Source: Runella sp.
GTDB lineage: Bacteria; Bacteroidota; Bacteroidia; Cytophagales; Spirosomataceae
Reading direction: 5' to 3'
Length of the DNA stretch: 64,000 nt
Assembly (NCBI RefSeq): GCF_027484545.1
Contig: NZ_JAIXST010000141.1
Coordinates: forward strand, 1 to 64,000
The position numbers and the translations under genes are program-made. The notes below the pieces were generated by a model. That model saw nothing but the letters and a program-made list of their open reading frames with translations. It was not told where the DNA came from and made no database searches. This document shows, one piece after another, positions 1 to 8,011 of this stretch. The number at the start of each line of letters is the position of its first letter. Position 1 is the stretch's first letter.

Positions 1-54
1 CATAGCGGTGTCCCTGACTTCGACGTGAATCTGGTAAATCTTTGAAAAATTCAT
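1..54 (-). CDS. Start of an unidentified gene, cut by the window edge
   Basis: Only the first 18 codons are present, reading MNFSKIYQIHVEVRDTAM with no stop before the window edge. The ATG at 54-52 overlaps the TGA of the upstream gene in an ATGA arrangement, the usual sign of translational coupling in an operon. No hydrophobic signal is visible in these residues, and I do not recognise a family from so little. The start is believable mainly because of the overlap and the open frame. Confidence 0.45.
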   Translation of the reverse strand, partial: MNFSKIYQIHVEVRDTAM

Positions 55-461
55 TTAGTGTCATATTCCATATAATATTTGGTCAAATGTAACAAAAAAA
101 TAGAACTTAACAGCCCTGTGACCTTTGGGGTATCTGCCAAAGTCAATTCCCGAAAATCGGGAGTAAAGGAGAAGTGAAGTTCGTCAGGCAAGCAGTGGGT
201 ATCCACGGCATTTACTACTGACATACTATGATGCGGGGGAAGTTGGGGAGCGTTCTGATAACGACTTTCCATGGATTCAATCAGAAGGTCTTCCAAGCCA
301 TCCATGCGCAAATACCGACATTCCTGATAATGTTGCCCTTCGTAGGTCGTTTGCACCATCAAAAGCGTCTGTTGCTCGTATGGTTGCATAATGCAGCCCA
401 TCCCCGCTATCAGCAGGTAATTGGCAAGCAGTAAGAAAGCAATCCAAGAGCGAACTAACAT
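51..461 (-). CDS. Small exported protein of unknown function
   Basis: This is a 136-residue protein. Its N-terminus (about residues 1-24) is a strongly hydrophobic stretch after Arg4, consistent with a signal peptide or membrane anchor, and a Cys follows at position 23 in the sequence AGMGC, which could be a lipobox. The rest is soluble and contains three further scattered features: two Cys (ECRYL and DTHCL) and a His-rich LPPHHSM segment. I do not recognise the family. It follows the TPR lipoprotein gene with an 11-bp gap and overlaps the next gene by 4 bp, so it probably belongs to the operon that starts with the DUF4331 gene. The spacing and overlap are the main support that it is real. 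Confidence 0.6.
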   Translation of the reverse strand: MLVRSWIAFLLLANYLLIAGMGCIMQPYEQQTLLMVQTTYEGQHYQECRYLRMDGLEDLLIESMESRYQNAPQLPPHHSMSVVNAVDTHCLPDELHFSFTPDFRELTLADTPKVTGLLSSIFLLHLTKYYMEYDTK

Positions 462-472
462 GACTCAGAAAA

Positions 473-1795
473 TTAAAGCGTAAATTGAGGATTCGTTTTC
501 TTTGCCTGAGCAATCAATTTATTTCCTTCACCGGCATTTCCGGACGCCAATTCGATGGCACCCGCTTTTTGTAACAATTCAGGATTCTTACTGCCTGTAC
601 GCAAAGCGGTCTGAATGTGTTGTTGTGCCTGTTTGATATTATTTTCTTTGAAATAAACCCAAGCTAAGGCGTGATTGACATCAATATTTTTAGGTCTTTT
701 CTTGTACTCTTTTAGTCCATACACTAAGGCCGAGTCCAATTTTCCGGCTTGCGTATAGAGTTTACACATTTCTAAATCCACTGCATGACCTGATTTTGCG
801 TCTTCGTCGAGCATTTGGGCTACTTCTGCGTATTTTTTCTGCGCTTTTTCTTTATCTCCCTGTAAATCATAGATTTCAGCCATTTCTTCGTGAAACGAGA
901 ATTCAGGCATGATTGCGGCGGCTTTGTCCAATAGTACCAGTGCTTTGTCGTATTCTTTGCGGGCTTTATGAACTCTTGCCAATCCACCTAAAGCAAAAGC
1001 ATAACTTGGACGCATCACTAATATTTCCTTGTATTGTTGCTCCGCATTCGCCAATTGACCGGTTGTTTCGTATAATTGTCCAAGGATATTTTTACTCCAA
1101 CATTGGGGTTCCGAGCCCGGCAAACCGGCAACTACGGCCAATTTCATGGCTTCAATCGAACTGGGGTATTGCCCGTAAATCTCCCGTAAGTAAGATGCCC
1201 GCGAGTATGATTCCAACGAAGGTTTCAACTGTTGCATTTTGTCCGACATGGCTACGGCTTCTTCATAGTTGCCGAGTTCTACATTGGCACCTACCAACAC
1301 ACCATATACGTATGCATTATTTGGATTCAATTGGCGGGCTTTTTCGGCCAATTCACGTGCTTCCGCAAACTGGTGTTGCGACATTTTTACCGATGCTTTG
1401 AACGTAGTGGCTTCAAAATTTTTGTAATCCATCGCCAAAACACCGTCTAAAATGGTCAGAATAGCCGGATAATAATAAGGGTGCTCGCCCGTAATTCTGG
1501 CTTCTGCCAAGTAAATCATGGCAATCTGCAAGCGTGGCTTTACGTCACCGGGACTTTTCTTGATCTGTTGCTTTATTTCTTCCACTTTTTCTTTGGTCCG
1601 TTGCCATTCTTCGGCTTTGGCCAGTTCGCCTCTGCGCTCATAAAGAGGAGGGATTTCCATCGTTGGAGTGGTAGAAGCGGCCGTTTCGCTACCTGTCTTA
1701 CTGCTTTTTGTACAGCTGATTTGGAGCACTCCAATCATTAAAATGGGAATCGAGAGCAATAAAGCTCGTTTTTTCAGTATTAATAGTGTTTTCAT
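473..1795 (-). CDS. Tetratricopeptide repeat (TPR) lipoprotein
   Basis: The product is 440 residues from the ATG at 1795; an in-frame TTG three codons upstream is less likely. Residues 1-27 form a lipoprotein-type signal (basic start, hydrophobic core) and Cys28 follows VLQIS. After a Ser/Thr-rich spacer the protein is built of helical 34-residue TPR units from about residue 65 to the end; recognisable ones include AREKA-type helices such as LAEKARQLNPNNAYVYG, ALGGLARVHKARKEYDKAL and VNHALAWVYFKENNIKQA. TPR solenoids bind partner proteins, and here the lipid anchor would place this in the envelope. It sits 133 bp after the DUF4331 gene on the same strand, and this pairing suggests a common pathway, but the partner is unknown. 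The family call is firm; the role is inferred. Confidence 0.85.
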   Translation of the reverse strand: MKTLLILKKRALLLSIPILMIGVLQISCTKSSKTGSETAASTTPTMEIPPLYERRGELAKAEEWQRTKEKVEEIKQQIKKSPGDVKPRLQIAMIYLAEARITGEHPYYYPAILTILDGVLAMDYKNFEATTFKASVKMSQHQFAEARELAEKARQLNPNNAYVYGVLVGANVELGNYEEAVAMSDKMQQLKPSLESYSRASYLREIYGQYPSSIEAMKLAVVAGLPGSEPQCWSKNILGQLYETTGQLANAEQQYKEILVMRPSYAFALGGLARVHKARKEYDKALVLLDKAAAIMPEFSFHEEMAEIYDLQGDKEKAQKKYAEVAQMLDEDAKSGHAVDLEMCKLYTQAGKLDSALVYGLKEYKKRPKNIDVNHALAWVYFKENNIKQAQQHIQTALRTGSKNPELLQKAGAIELASGNAGEGNKLIAQAKKTNPQFTL

Positions 1796-1823
1796 TTTTA
1801 GCAAGGGATGGTTTTTAAATTTT

Positions 1824-1919
1824 ACCCGCAGATTATCGCTGATTTTAAGTCGCAGATTTCAGTATTTTTTTTAAAATCTGTACTATCTGCGTGGCTTTAA
1901 TCTGTGAAAATCTGCGGGT
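1824..1919. repeat. Nested palindromic intergenic repeat (GCAGATT units)
   Basis: A 96-bp imperfect inverted repeat fills most of the gap between the DUF4331 and TPR genes. The outer arms ACCCGCAGATT (1824-1834) and AATCTGCGGGT (1909-1919) are perfectly complementary. Inside, both arms are made of degenerate copies of CGCAGATT and its complement (1851-1858, 1873-1879, 1884-1890, 1900-1905). The transcript could fold into a long hairpin. Elements built of this word occur in many Bacteroidota genomes as I recall; its function is not known. Confidence 0.75.
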
Positions 1920-1937
1920 GAAAAACTATACATTTAA

Positions 1938-4016
1938 TTAATTACGCAGAAGTTTTACGCTCTTCCGGCCGGTGGCAGTTGTCACCTGTAGAACGTACAC
2001 ACCCGGTTGGCGACCCAATTTCATCGTTTGGCGTTCAATCACATTGGCCTTACTGATGATTTGTTGACCCACCAACTGTCCTTGGCTGTTGACCAATCCG
2101 ATGCGCATTTCCTGACCTTCGACGCCGGTTATTTCTACCATTACCTCATCGTTCAGGATTGGATTGCCCAACACCTTGATTTTAATTCCATTTGTCGCGT
2201 CTATTGGCTCAGCCGCTATCCGAACCGGTGCATTGGTAGGTCCTACGTAGCTGTTGCCACGGAAACCTCTCCAAGGATTTTGCTCGTAAGGGAATACCGC
2301 TTTCAACGTAGTGTCGTTTTTGGTAACACCCGCATTGTAGGTAAGTACACTCAACAAATTCGGAGTGACCGGACTTGCCGTTACACCAGGTGTAAAGTCA
2401 TCGTACCACAAACCGATGGCGGCCAATACAACGCCTCCCACTGCCTGCAGTTCAATGGTAGTTACATCATCTTCCAAACGACGTCCGTTCGGGAAGCCAT
2501 CCATGTTAGGAATAAATTGTAACGCGGTAGAGCCGTTGTAATCAGGGTCGGTCAATCCCAATACCGCCGCCTGAACCAAACCTAATGAACTGAATTTAGG
2601 GTGGTTACGCGGTGTAGCAGGTACGGCCATGTTCAGTCGAAGCATATCACCCAAGGTAGGCAGGAAGTTGTTAATGAAAGGTTTTCCTGCTGCCAACGGA
2701 TTGCCGGATTTACCGGTTGCCAATTGATAAGGAGCTAAATTAGGAACTCCTGTGTATAATATAGGAAGCAAATCCACCGCACGAGGGCTTTTGTCATCGG
2801 GCAACAACACACTTCCGAAAGCTGCTTCCGAAAGAGCCGTTCCGTTTAAGGCAGCGTTGCCTTTCAAACCAAACAAGCCGGGTTTGCCGTTACGGAAATC
2901 AAATGAACCCAATGATTTACCTTGGATACGCAACTGATTCAACGAGGGTACGGCACCTCCAAATTGCGAATCGTCCATGTACAAGGCCAACTCAGGGTTG
3001 GTAAAATACTTGGCAAACTGCAAATCTTCACCATTGTAAGGAGTAGCAGCGTTCCATCTGTCTTTCATTCCAATTGGAATAACGGCTTCGTTGGTCAAAG
3101 GCATTCCTAAACGCGAAACTTGTACAAATTTTCCATCGTAACCTACATCAGCACCTTTATACAACGTCTGAATCATTTGACGACTGGCCGAAGCCCAAAC
3201 GCCGATCACGTAATCAGGGTCAAGAATATTGGCTGCCTGAGATACGCTTTTTCCATCTTTTTGAAGGACATTTACCGGAATTTTAAGCGCAATGGTATGC
3301 ACGTTAAAACGGTTCAAACCATCTTTGGGAGGATTGGTTGAGTTGCCTTCAGGACGGAAATTGCCTACGTCAAACGCACTGGCCAAATCCACAAAGAAAG
3401 GATCATCTACGGGACCGCAGAAGATTTTCTCGCCCGAATTAGCCGTAGAAATAGCGCCCTGCACCAACGCATCGTACGAAGTATTTAACCCAACTCCGCT
3501 TTCAATGGAACGAGGTCCGATGTTATTGGGCGGAACCATTCCATTCATCACGATAGTGGTCAAGGTCATCCCACCGTCGGTGCTTTTCTCGCATTTGTAG
3601 GTGGTTTTGAGGTTTTGCTTCCCTAAACGAATATTAAAGAAGGTACTTGGGTCTTCGTTGGTAGTAGAGAAAGTGAAGCGATAGGTAATGTCGTCGCCTT
3701 TGGTGGTCGTTTTGTTTTTAATGTGAATTTCATAACGAACATTTTGGCCGAAATTATAATAATTGGGGCCACCTTCCGGCGATTCAAACGGAATGTAATT
3801 GGCGATAATCGTAATCGTGTTAGGATCATCGGGGCTCTTAAACGCGTACACATCGGTGTTGTCAGCCAACGGGTCTTGGGAAATAAGCTTTGCCTCCCGG
3901 TGACTGGAGGCAAAGCTGCTGACCGTTAATAGCAGGAAGGCAGAACTTAGGAATCCCATCCTGAGTTTGCCGCAAAGCAACGGAAACATTCGCATAATGA
4001 ATAATTGTTTAAACAT
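1938..4016 (-). CDS. DUF4331 family protein with T9SS sorting domain
   Basis: This 692-residue protein begins with a signal sequence (ending near SSFAS, residues 34-38) followed by the start of the DUF4331 domain, SSHREAKLISQDPLADNTDVYAF, a segment diagnostic of the family (HREAP/ISxDP...DNTDxYAF). The domain runs to about residue 600. The last 75 residues form a T9SS type A sorting domain: a beta-rich module with GQLVGQQII in the middle and ending PGVYVLQVTTATGRKSVKLLRN-like, with a terminal basic residue. The protein is therefore expected to cross the outer membrane through the type IX system and be attached to or released from the surface. The biochemical role of DUF4331 is unknown. It is the first gene of a likely four-gene unit running to the left edge. 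Confidence 0.9.
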   Translation of the reverse strand: MFKQLFIMRMFPLLCGKLRMGFLSSAFLLLTVSSFASSHREAKLISQDPLADNTDVYAFKSPDDPNTITIIANYIPFESPEGGPNYYNFGQNVRYEIHIKNKTTTKGDDITYRFTFSTTNEDPSTFFNIRLGKQNLKTTYKCEKSTDGGMTLTTIVMNGMVPPNNIGPRSIESGVGLNTSYDALVQGAISTANSGEKIFCGPVDDPFFVDLASAFDVGNFRPEGNSTNPPKDGLNRFNVHTIALKIPVNVLQKDGKSVSQAANILDPDYVIGVWASASRQMIQTLYKGADVGYDGKFVQVSRLGMPLTNEAVIPIGMKDRWNAATPYNGEDLQFAKYFTNPELALYMDDSQFGGAVPSLNQLRIQGKSLGSFDFRNGKPGLFGLKGNAALNGTALSEAAFGSVLLPDDKSPRAVDLLPILYTGVPNLAPYQLATGKSGNPLAAGKPFINNFLPTLGDMLRLNMAVPATPRNHPKFSSLGLVQAAVLGLTDPDYNGSTALQFIPNMDGFPNGRRLEDDVTTIELQAVGGVVLAAIGLWYDDFTPGVTASPVTPNLLSVLTYNAGVTKNDTTLKAVFPYEQNPWRGFRGNSYVGPTNAPVRIAAEPIDATNGIKIKVLGNPILNDEVMVEITGVEGQEMRIGLVNSQGQLVGQQIISKANVIERQTMKLGRQPGVYVLQVTTATGRKSVKLLRN

Positions 4017-4328
4017 GAGAAATAGATTGGTGAAAAATTTGAACTTTAATCAGGAAGAAAGAAGCCGTGGTTTTGAAGCCACATCCATACATACGCCAAA
4101 GCGTAGCCCAATAGATTTTGAAAAAAGATTAAATTTTTAACCCAGAAAGAATTTTCACCTTTCAATGAAGGGACGTATATACCTCAAAAACATCTCGTAT
4201 TTACTCAAAAAATTATATTATTCACAGGTATGCTATTGAAAAAATAAAGACACAGGGAATTAGAGCGTGTTTTAAAAAACACAAATAGAAGAAAACAAAG
4301 AAGAAAAATGAAAGAAATCAGCGAACTT
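4017..4328. other. Intergenic region, AT-rich, no gene seen
   Basis: The 312 bp between the DUF4331 start and the thioesterase stop hold no plausible reading frame. The only structure noted is a short palindrome GTGTTTTAAAAAACAC at 4267-4282, which could act as a weak terminator. No clear TAnnTTTG box was found for the DUF4331 gene. Confidence 0.5.
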
Positions 4329-4745
4329 TTAAGCTATTTCAAAATAGGGTTTCAGCTTTTCAATCAAACCTTTTGGAGCGCGATTGGGGCGATTGGTGTC
4401 ACGGTTCAGAAAAACCAGCGTTGTTTCGCCAGTATTGATTAAGAGGTTGTCTTGGTTACGAATTTCATATCGAAACACCACCCGTGCGGTGGGCAAATCG
4501 GGTATTGTCACTTTTATTGTTAGTTCATCGTCGTAGCGAGCGGGTTGCAAATAGCGGGAATAGTTCTCATAAACGGGCATCATCATGCCGCTTTCTTCCA
4601 TATCACGGTACGAAAAACCAATACTGCGCAGGGCTTCTACCCGACCGATTTCGTAAAACCGCCCATAATTTCCGTAATAAACATATCCCATTTGATCGGT
4701 ATCGGCGTAGCGAACTCGAATCCCTTTGTGTTCGTAGATAAACAT
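4329..4745 (-). CDS. Acyl-CoA thioesterase, YbgC/FadM hotdog family
   Basis: The 138-residue product is a single hotdog-fold thioesterase that hydrolyses acyl-CoA thioesters in the cytoplasm. The diagnostic N-terminal segment is VRYADTDQMGYVYYGNYGR, where the Asp of DTDQMG is the catalytic residue in 4-hydroxybenzoyl-CoA thioesterase relatives; LFIN-type strand TLVFLNRDTNRPNRAP follows near the end. The length matches the family (about 130-140). The start is the only ATG before the conserved region. It lies 82 bp upstream of mltG on the same strand, separated by a hairpin-forming heptamer repeat, so co-transcription is uncertain. The physiological substrate cannot be told from sequence. Confidence 0.9.
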   Translation of the reverse strand: MFIYEHKGIRVRYADTDQMGYVYYGNYGRFYEIGRVEALRSIGFSYRDMEESGMMMPVYENYSRYLQPARYDDELTIKVTIPDLPTARVVFRYEIRNQDNLLINTGETTLVFLNRDTNRPNRAPKGLIEKLKPYFEIA

Positions 4746-4750
4746 ATTTT

Positions 4751-4830
4751 AGGAGTCAGGAGTCAGGAGTGAGTAATCAGGAGTAGTACGTTTTTTATTC
4801 TCACTTCTGGCTCCTCACTCCTGACTCCTA
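4751..4830. repeat. Heptamer-phased inverted repeat between thioesterase and mltG
   Basis: The left arm reads as consecutive seven-base units AGGAGTC, AGGAGTC, AGGAGTG, AGTAATC, AGGAGTA (4751-4785). The right arm reads CTCACTT, CTGGCTC, CTCACTC, CTGACTC (4800-4827) and is the approximate complement, so the whole can fold into a long hairpin. The last three bases, CTA at 4828-4830, are the stop codon of mltG on the minus strand. Confidence 0.8.
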
Positions 4831-5871
4831 TTTGATATTCAATTTGTTTAAAGCTGCTTGATAGATCCTTGCATTATTGAGGTGGTCTTCGTAGGTGACG
4901 GCAAAATCGTGGTAGCCCAGCAGCTTGCCATCGGGGTCAATTTTGACGCAGAAATACAAATAATCGTGCTTTTCGGCATTCAATACGGCGTCTATTGCCA
5001 CCGTGCTCGGAACATTGATAGGGCCAGGCGGCAATCCCAATACTCGGTAGGTATTGTAGGGCGAATTTAAAGATGATAACTTGCTCGTCACGCGCTTGAT
5101 GCTAAAATCCCGCCAGGCAAAAATTACCGTAGGGTCCGCCTGAAGCGGCATACTTTGGCTAATCCGATTGAGATAAACCCCCGCAATGCGCGGCATCTCG
5201 TCGTTTCTATTCGTTTCAGCATCTACAATGGAAGCTAAAACGGATACCTGTGCCTTGCTGTAACCCAGTGCTTTGGCTTTTTCAATGCGGGCAGGCGTCC
5301 AAAACTTTTGGTACTCATCATACATTCGCCCTAAAAACTTATTGGCGTTGGTCGTCCAATAGATTTCGTACGTATTGGGTAAAAACATACTGACCACATT
5401 GGTCGTATCAAACCCAAATTTTTCGCATACCTGCGGTTCATCAAGTAGTTTTCCCAAGGAGTCAGCTCCAAATTCAAACTTGTTTCCTATGCGCTGAATA
5501 AGGTCCTGTTTCAGTCGAATGTTATTGAAAGTCAATCGTACAGCGTCCTGTTTACCATTGCGCAATTTTTGAATTACGTCCAAGTTTCCCATCGTCCGCG
5601 TCAGTACGTAGCGCCCGGGTTTGAGGCGTTCGGGAAGTTTAAGCAACTTGGCCAAAAAACGAAACGACATCGGGTCGTTAAGGACATCGTTTTTTTTGAG
5701 CGTATCCAATACGCCTTCGTACGTCCCTCCCGTAGCAATCAACAGGGCAAAATCTTTGTCTTTTTCTACCTGAAAATTAGGCGTTTTGGCTACTTGCCAG
5801 AAATAAAAAGAAAAGGTAGTGATGATAACCGATACAGCAATAAATAAGCCTATTTTGAAACTACGCGACAT
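4828..5871 (-). CDS. mltG: Endolytic murein transglycosylase MltG (YceG-like)
   Basis: The 347-residue protein is a single-pass inner-membrane enzyme that cleaves nascent peptidoglycan strands and is thought to set glycan chain length. One membrane segment lies at residues 6-25, followed by a LysM-like region and the YceG catalytic domain. The signature VLASIVDAETNRNDEMPRIA carries the conserved Glu of the ET pair, and MPLQADPTVIFA and LPPGPINVPS are typical of the family. Length matches other MltG proteins. The first Glu of the enterobacterial SIVEKET motif is Asp here, which is common outside proteobacteria as far as I know. A minus-strand promoter box lies at 5927-5934, 56 bp before the start. 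Confidence 0.93.
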   Translation of the reverse strand: MSRSFKIGLFIAVSVIITTFSFYFWQVAKTPNFQVEKDKDFALLIATGGTYEGVLDTLKKNDVLNDPMSFRFLAKLLKLPERLKPGRYVLTRTMGNLDVIQKLRNGKQDAVRLTFNNIRLKQDLIQRIGNKFEFGADSLGKLLDEPQVCEKFGFDTTNVVSMFLPNTYEIYWTTNANKFLGRMYDEYQKFWTPARIEKAKALGYSKAQVSVLASIVDAETNRNDEMPRIAGVYLNRISQSMPLQADPTVIFAWRDFSIKRVTSKLSSLNSPYNTYRVLGLPPGPINVPSTVAIDAVLNAEKHDYLYFCVKIDPDGKLLGYHDFAVTYEDHLNNARIYQAALNKLNIK

Positions 5872-5926
5872 TTCGTTGAGTGGTTTTTAATGAATAATTA
5901 AAGGCTGCTAATTCCTAAATGCACCG

Positions 5927-5934
5927 CAAAAGTA
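5927..5934 (-). promoter_or_regulatory. Bacteroidota -7 box for mltG
   Basis: The plus strand reads CAAAAGTA, so the minus strand carries TACTTTTG, an exact match to TAnnTTTG, oriented toward mltG 56 bp away. No convincing -33 TTG element was found at the usual spacing. Confidence 0.5.
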
Positions 5935-6017
5935 CAAGTTAGGTTTGTTTTTTTACGGAAAAACTATTCAAGTTTACTCATTTGAAATTTATGGTACTCT
6001 AACAATTTTTGCGTTCG

Positions 6018-6114
6018 ACCTCATCCCTGCCCCTTCTCCTTTCCGGAGAAGGGAGTTAATTAGCTGACTTTCAAAGTCCCTCACCTGAAAGGAGAGGGAT
6101 TTAGGGCGAGGTTA
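6018..6114. repeat. Palindromic intergenic repeat (CCCTTCTCC type)
   Basis: The element contains an inner perfect hairpin, CCCTTCTCC (6031-6039), loop TTTCC, GGAGAAGGG (6045-6053). Larger imperfect arms start with CCTCATCCCT at 6019 and end with AGGGCGAGG near 6112. A related sequence with the same CCCTTCTCCT word and GAGGTTAAA end lies at 54730-54780. This word composition is a widespread intergenic repeat in bacteria. Confidence 0.7.
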
Positions 6115-6211
6115 AAAAGGAGTAATACAAAGAATATTAAACGCTCCAATTTTAAACAGGCTGTGCTTTCCTAAACTGATTCTCAAAAACATGAAAATAA
6201 TAAGTTTTGAG

Positions 6212-6241
6212 TAACTTTGGGGTTTCCTGTTCTCTAACAGG
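6212..6241 (+). promoter_or_regulatory. Promoter box and 5' leader hairpin of the dinB-like gene
   Basis: TAACTTTG at 6212-6219 matches the Bacteroidota -7 consensus TAnnTTTG. Seven bases later comes a perfect six-base-pair hairpin, CCTGTT (6226-6231), loop CTCT, AACAGG (6236-6241), which would sit at the very 5' end of the transcript. The leader before the ATG at 6289 would be about 63 nt. Confidence 0.5.
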
Positions 6242-6288
6242 CAAAAGCAGTAATAAATAACGAAACATATTGCACGAAAAACACAAAA

Positions 6289-6852
6289 ATGGACGCGAAA
6301 GAAGAGTTATTACGGATTATTGACCAGTTTAATCTGATTTATGAAAGTGAAGAAGCATGGCATGGCCCATCAGTAGTGGAAGTATTAAGCGATGTATCAT
6401 GGGAAATGGCCGCCGAAAAAATCATGCCCAACACACATAGCGTTGCTGAGTTAGTATATCACATGACCACTTGGCGGATTTTCGTCGTAAAACGCCTGCA
6501 GGGAGACGGCGAATACGAAGTGACAAAATCCCGCGATTGGAAAACATTCCCTATTTTTGATGAATTTGAGTGGGAGGCCCTCCAAATGGAATTAAGTCTC
6601 AGTCAGGAAGAGCTCATTACCGAACTCGAAAAGCGCGAAGATGATGAGTTTTTGGAAGAAATTGTTCCAGGTAGAGAATATGATTACTACACCATGCTTC
6701 ACGGCATTTTACAACACGATTTGTACCATGCTGGACAAATATCCATTCTCAAAAAAGCCCTCATTTATAAAGGTCTTGGCAAAAAAAGTCGCAGTGAAGA
6801 CGATGATTACTACGGCAATAGCGGCGCCAATGATTTTGATGATATGTATTGA
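6289..6852 (+). CDS. DinB-like (DfsB-type) helical-bundle protein
   Basis: The 187-residue product matches the DinB/YfiT four-helix bundle superfamily. Members use three His residues to bind a metal; here candidates are His in NTHSVAELVYHMTTW and in LQHDLYHAGQI, placed as in the family (HxxxH...HxxxH pattern). The last 30 residues form an acidic, Tyr-rich tail with no fold. DinB proteins include thiol-dependent transferases using bacillithiol or similar cofactors; many are uncharacterised, so no reaction is proposed. A promoter box lies upstream at 6212. The following hydrolase gene starts 45 bp later on the same strand and may be co-transcribed. Confidence 0.85.
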   Translation: MDAKEELLRIIDQFNLIYESEEAWHGPSVVEVLSDVSWEMAAEKIMPNTHSVAELVYHMTTWRIFVVKRLQGDGEYEVTKSRDWKTFPIFDEFEWEALQMELSLSQEELITELEKREDDEFLEEIVPGREYDYYTMLHGILQHDLYHAGQISILKKALIYKGLGKKSRSEDDDYYGNSGANDFDDMY

Positions 6853-6897
6853 TTTGAAATACGAGCACCTATTAGACTCATACTAACCATTTCTGAC

Positions 6898-7755
6898 ATG
6901 CGCGTGCTTGTATTCTTGATTTTATTGTCATTTTCCAGTCCAATTATTTTTGCCCAATCCCTCTCATCCGGTATGGCCCCCGTCAACGGGTCACGTCTGT
7001 ATTATGAAATGGCGGGACAGGGCGATCCCGTTGTTTTCATTCACGGAATGGCGCTTGATAACCGCCTGTGGGATTCACAGTGGGCGAGTTTTGCAAAAAA
7101 ACACAAAGTAATACGTTACGATGTGCGCGGTTTTGGTCAGTCCGACCGCGCACACGACCCTCATAACCCTACTGAGGACCTGAAAGCATTGCTCGATTAT
7201 CTAAAAATCGACAAAGCTCATTTAGTAGGGCTTTCGATGGGAGGCACTATTGCTCTTAATTTTGCCGCCAACTACCCCGAACGAGTCAGTAAAATTGTGG
7301 CCGTGGATGCTGACATTGATGGGTTTACGAATTACACACCAGAACATAACGGTATGTTCGATAAAATTATCTACTTGGCTTCTCATCAGGGTTGGCACGA
7401 CGAAGAACAGGCCGTTTGGCTGCGTTCTCGGATAATGCGGCTGTACTCTGCTGACGATAAAGCCATCATTAATCTCAGCGAAATTACCGCCGACTACAAC
7501 GGTGACCACTTCATCAACCCTCGCATTAATCCTGCTTTCGGTACCCCTACCACTCTGGAATTACTGCCAAACATTAAAGCTCCCACTTTAGTTATTGTTG
7601 GCGAAAAAGACGAAGAAAGCATTCATCGCATCGGTCTTGTGCTTACTGAGAAAATCCCTTCTACTCAAAAAGTAATTATCAAAGATGCAGGCCATTTGTC
7701 AAACATGGACAAGCCAAAAGTGTTTAATAAAACAGTTATGCAATTTTTAAAATAA
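6898..7755 (+). CDS. Secreted alpha/beta hydrolase
   Basis: The 285-residue protein starts with a signal peptide ending in IIFAQ (about residue 20). The alpha/beta hydrolase fold follows: oxyanion motif VFIHGMALDNRLWDSQW, nucleophile elbow GLSMGG (Ser in VGLSMGGTIAL), acid residue in the VIVGEKDEES strand and catalytic His in KDAGHLSNMDKP. All triad positions are present. It resembles the broad group of esterases and lactonases (RsbQ, 3-oxoadipate enol-lactonase types), so substrate cannot be assigned. Export to the periplasm argues against a catabolic lactonase role. The stop codon TAA at 7753-7755 is followed directly by the ATG of the next gene. Confidence 0.88.
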   Translation: MRVLVFLILLSFSSPIIFAQSLSSGMAPVNGSRLYYEMAGQGDPVVFIHGMALDNRLWDSQWASFAKKHKVIRYDVRGFGQSDRAHDPHNPTEDLKALLDYLKIDKAHLVGLSMGGTIALNFAANYPERVSKIVAVDADIDGFTNYTPEHNGMFDKIIYLASHQGWHDEEQAVWLRSRIMRLYSADDKAIINLSEITADYNGDHFINPRINPAFGTPTTLELLPNIKAPTLVIVGEKDEESIHRIGLVLTEKIPSTQKVIIKDAGHLSNMDKPKVFNKTVMQFLK

Positions 7756-7947
7756 ATGGAGCCGGAAAAACGTCGTAAATGGTCGAAAATCGCAACCATC
7801 GGAATGGGAATTGCGGCTGTATTGAGTGTAGCAGCGGGCTTTTTTCAAGGGTGGAATTTGCCGCGCATCCTGATGACAATCTGTTTCAGCGCCAGTTCTG
7901 TCCTCTATTACGTGCAGTATAACAATTTGTTAAAGGAAGAGGATTAG
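7756..7947 (+). CDS. Small membrane protein of unknown function
   Basis: The 63-residue product has a basic N-terminus (EKRRKWSK) and two hydrophobic segments, about residues 12-28 and 34-52, so it is likely an inner-membrane hairpin. It begins immediately after the stop of the hydrolase gene, which supports coupled translation. No family was recognised. The following phospholipase C gene has its own promoter box, so this is likely the last gene of its unit. Confidence 0.65.
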   Translation: MEPEKRRKWSKIATIGMGIAAVLSVAAGFFQGWNLPRILMTICFSASSVLYYVQYNNLLKEED

Positions 7948-7956
7948 TATTCATTG

Positions 7957-7964
7957 TACCTTTG
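7957..7964 (+). promoter_or_regulatory. -7 box for phospholipase C gene
   Basis: TACCTTTG matches TAnnTTTG and lies 47 bp before the ATG at 8012. It starts just after the end of the small membrane protein gene. Confidence 0.5.
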
Positions 7965-8011
7965 CAAGTACTGTAAATTTCCTTCTCACCTCACTACTTT
8001 AGTTAAAAATC

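Larger units (their letters stand above)
5872..6288. other. Divergent intergenic region between mltG and dinB-like gene
   Basis: These 417 bp contain no plausible gene. They hold a promoter box for each flanking gene (5927-5934 minus, 6212-6219 plus), a large palindromic repeat (6018-6114) and a small hairpin just after the plus-strand promoter (6226-6241). Confidence 0.6.

Noticed and set aside
4751..4830. Heptamer repeats as CRISPR repeats or phage attachment sites
   Set aside because: Unit length is seven bases with no spacers, and no cas, integrase or recombinase gene is near any of them.
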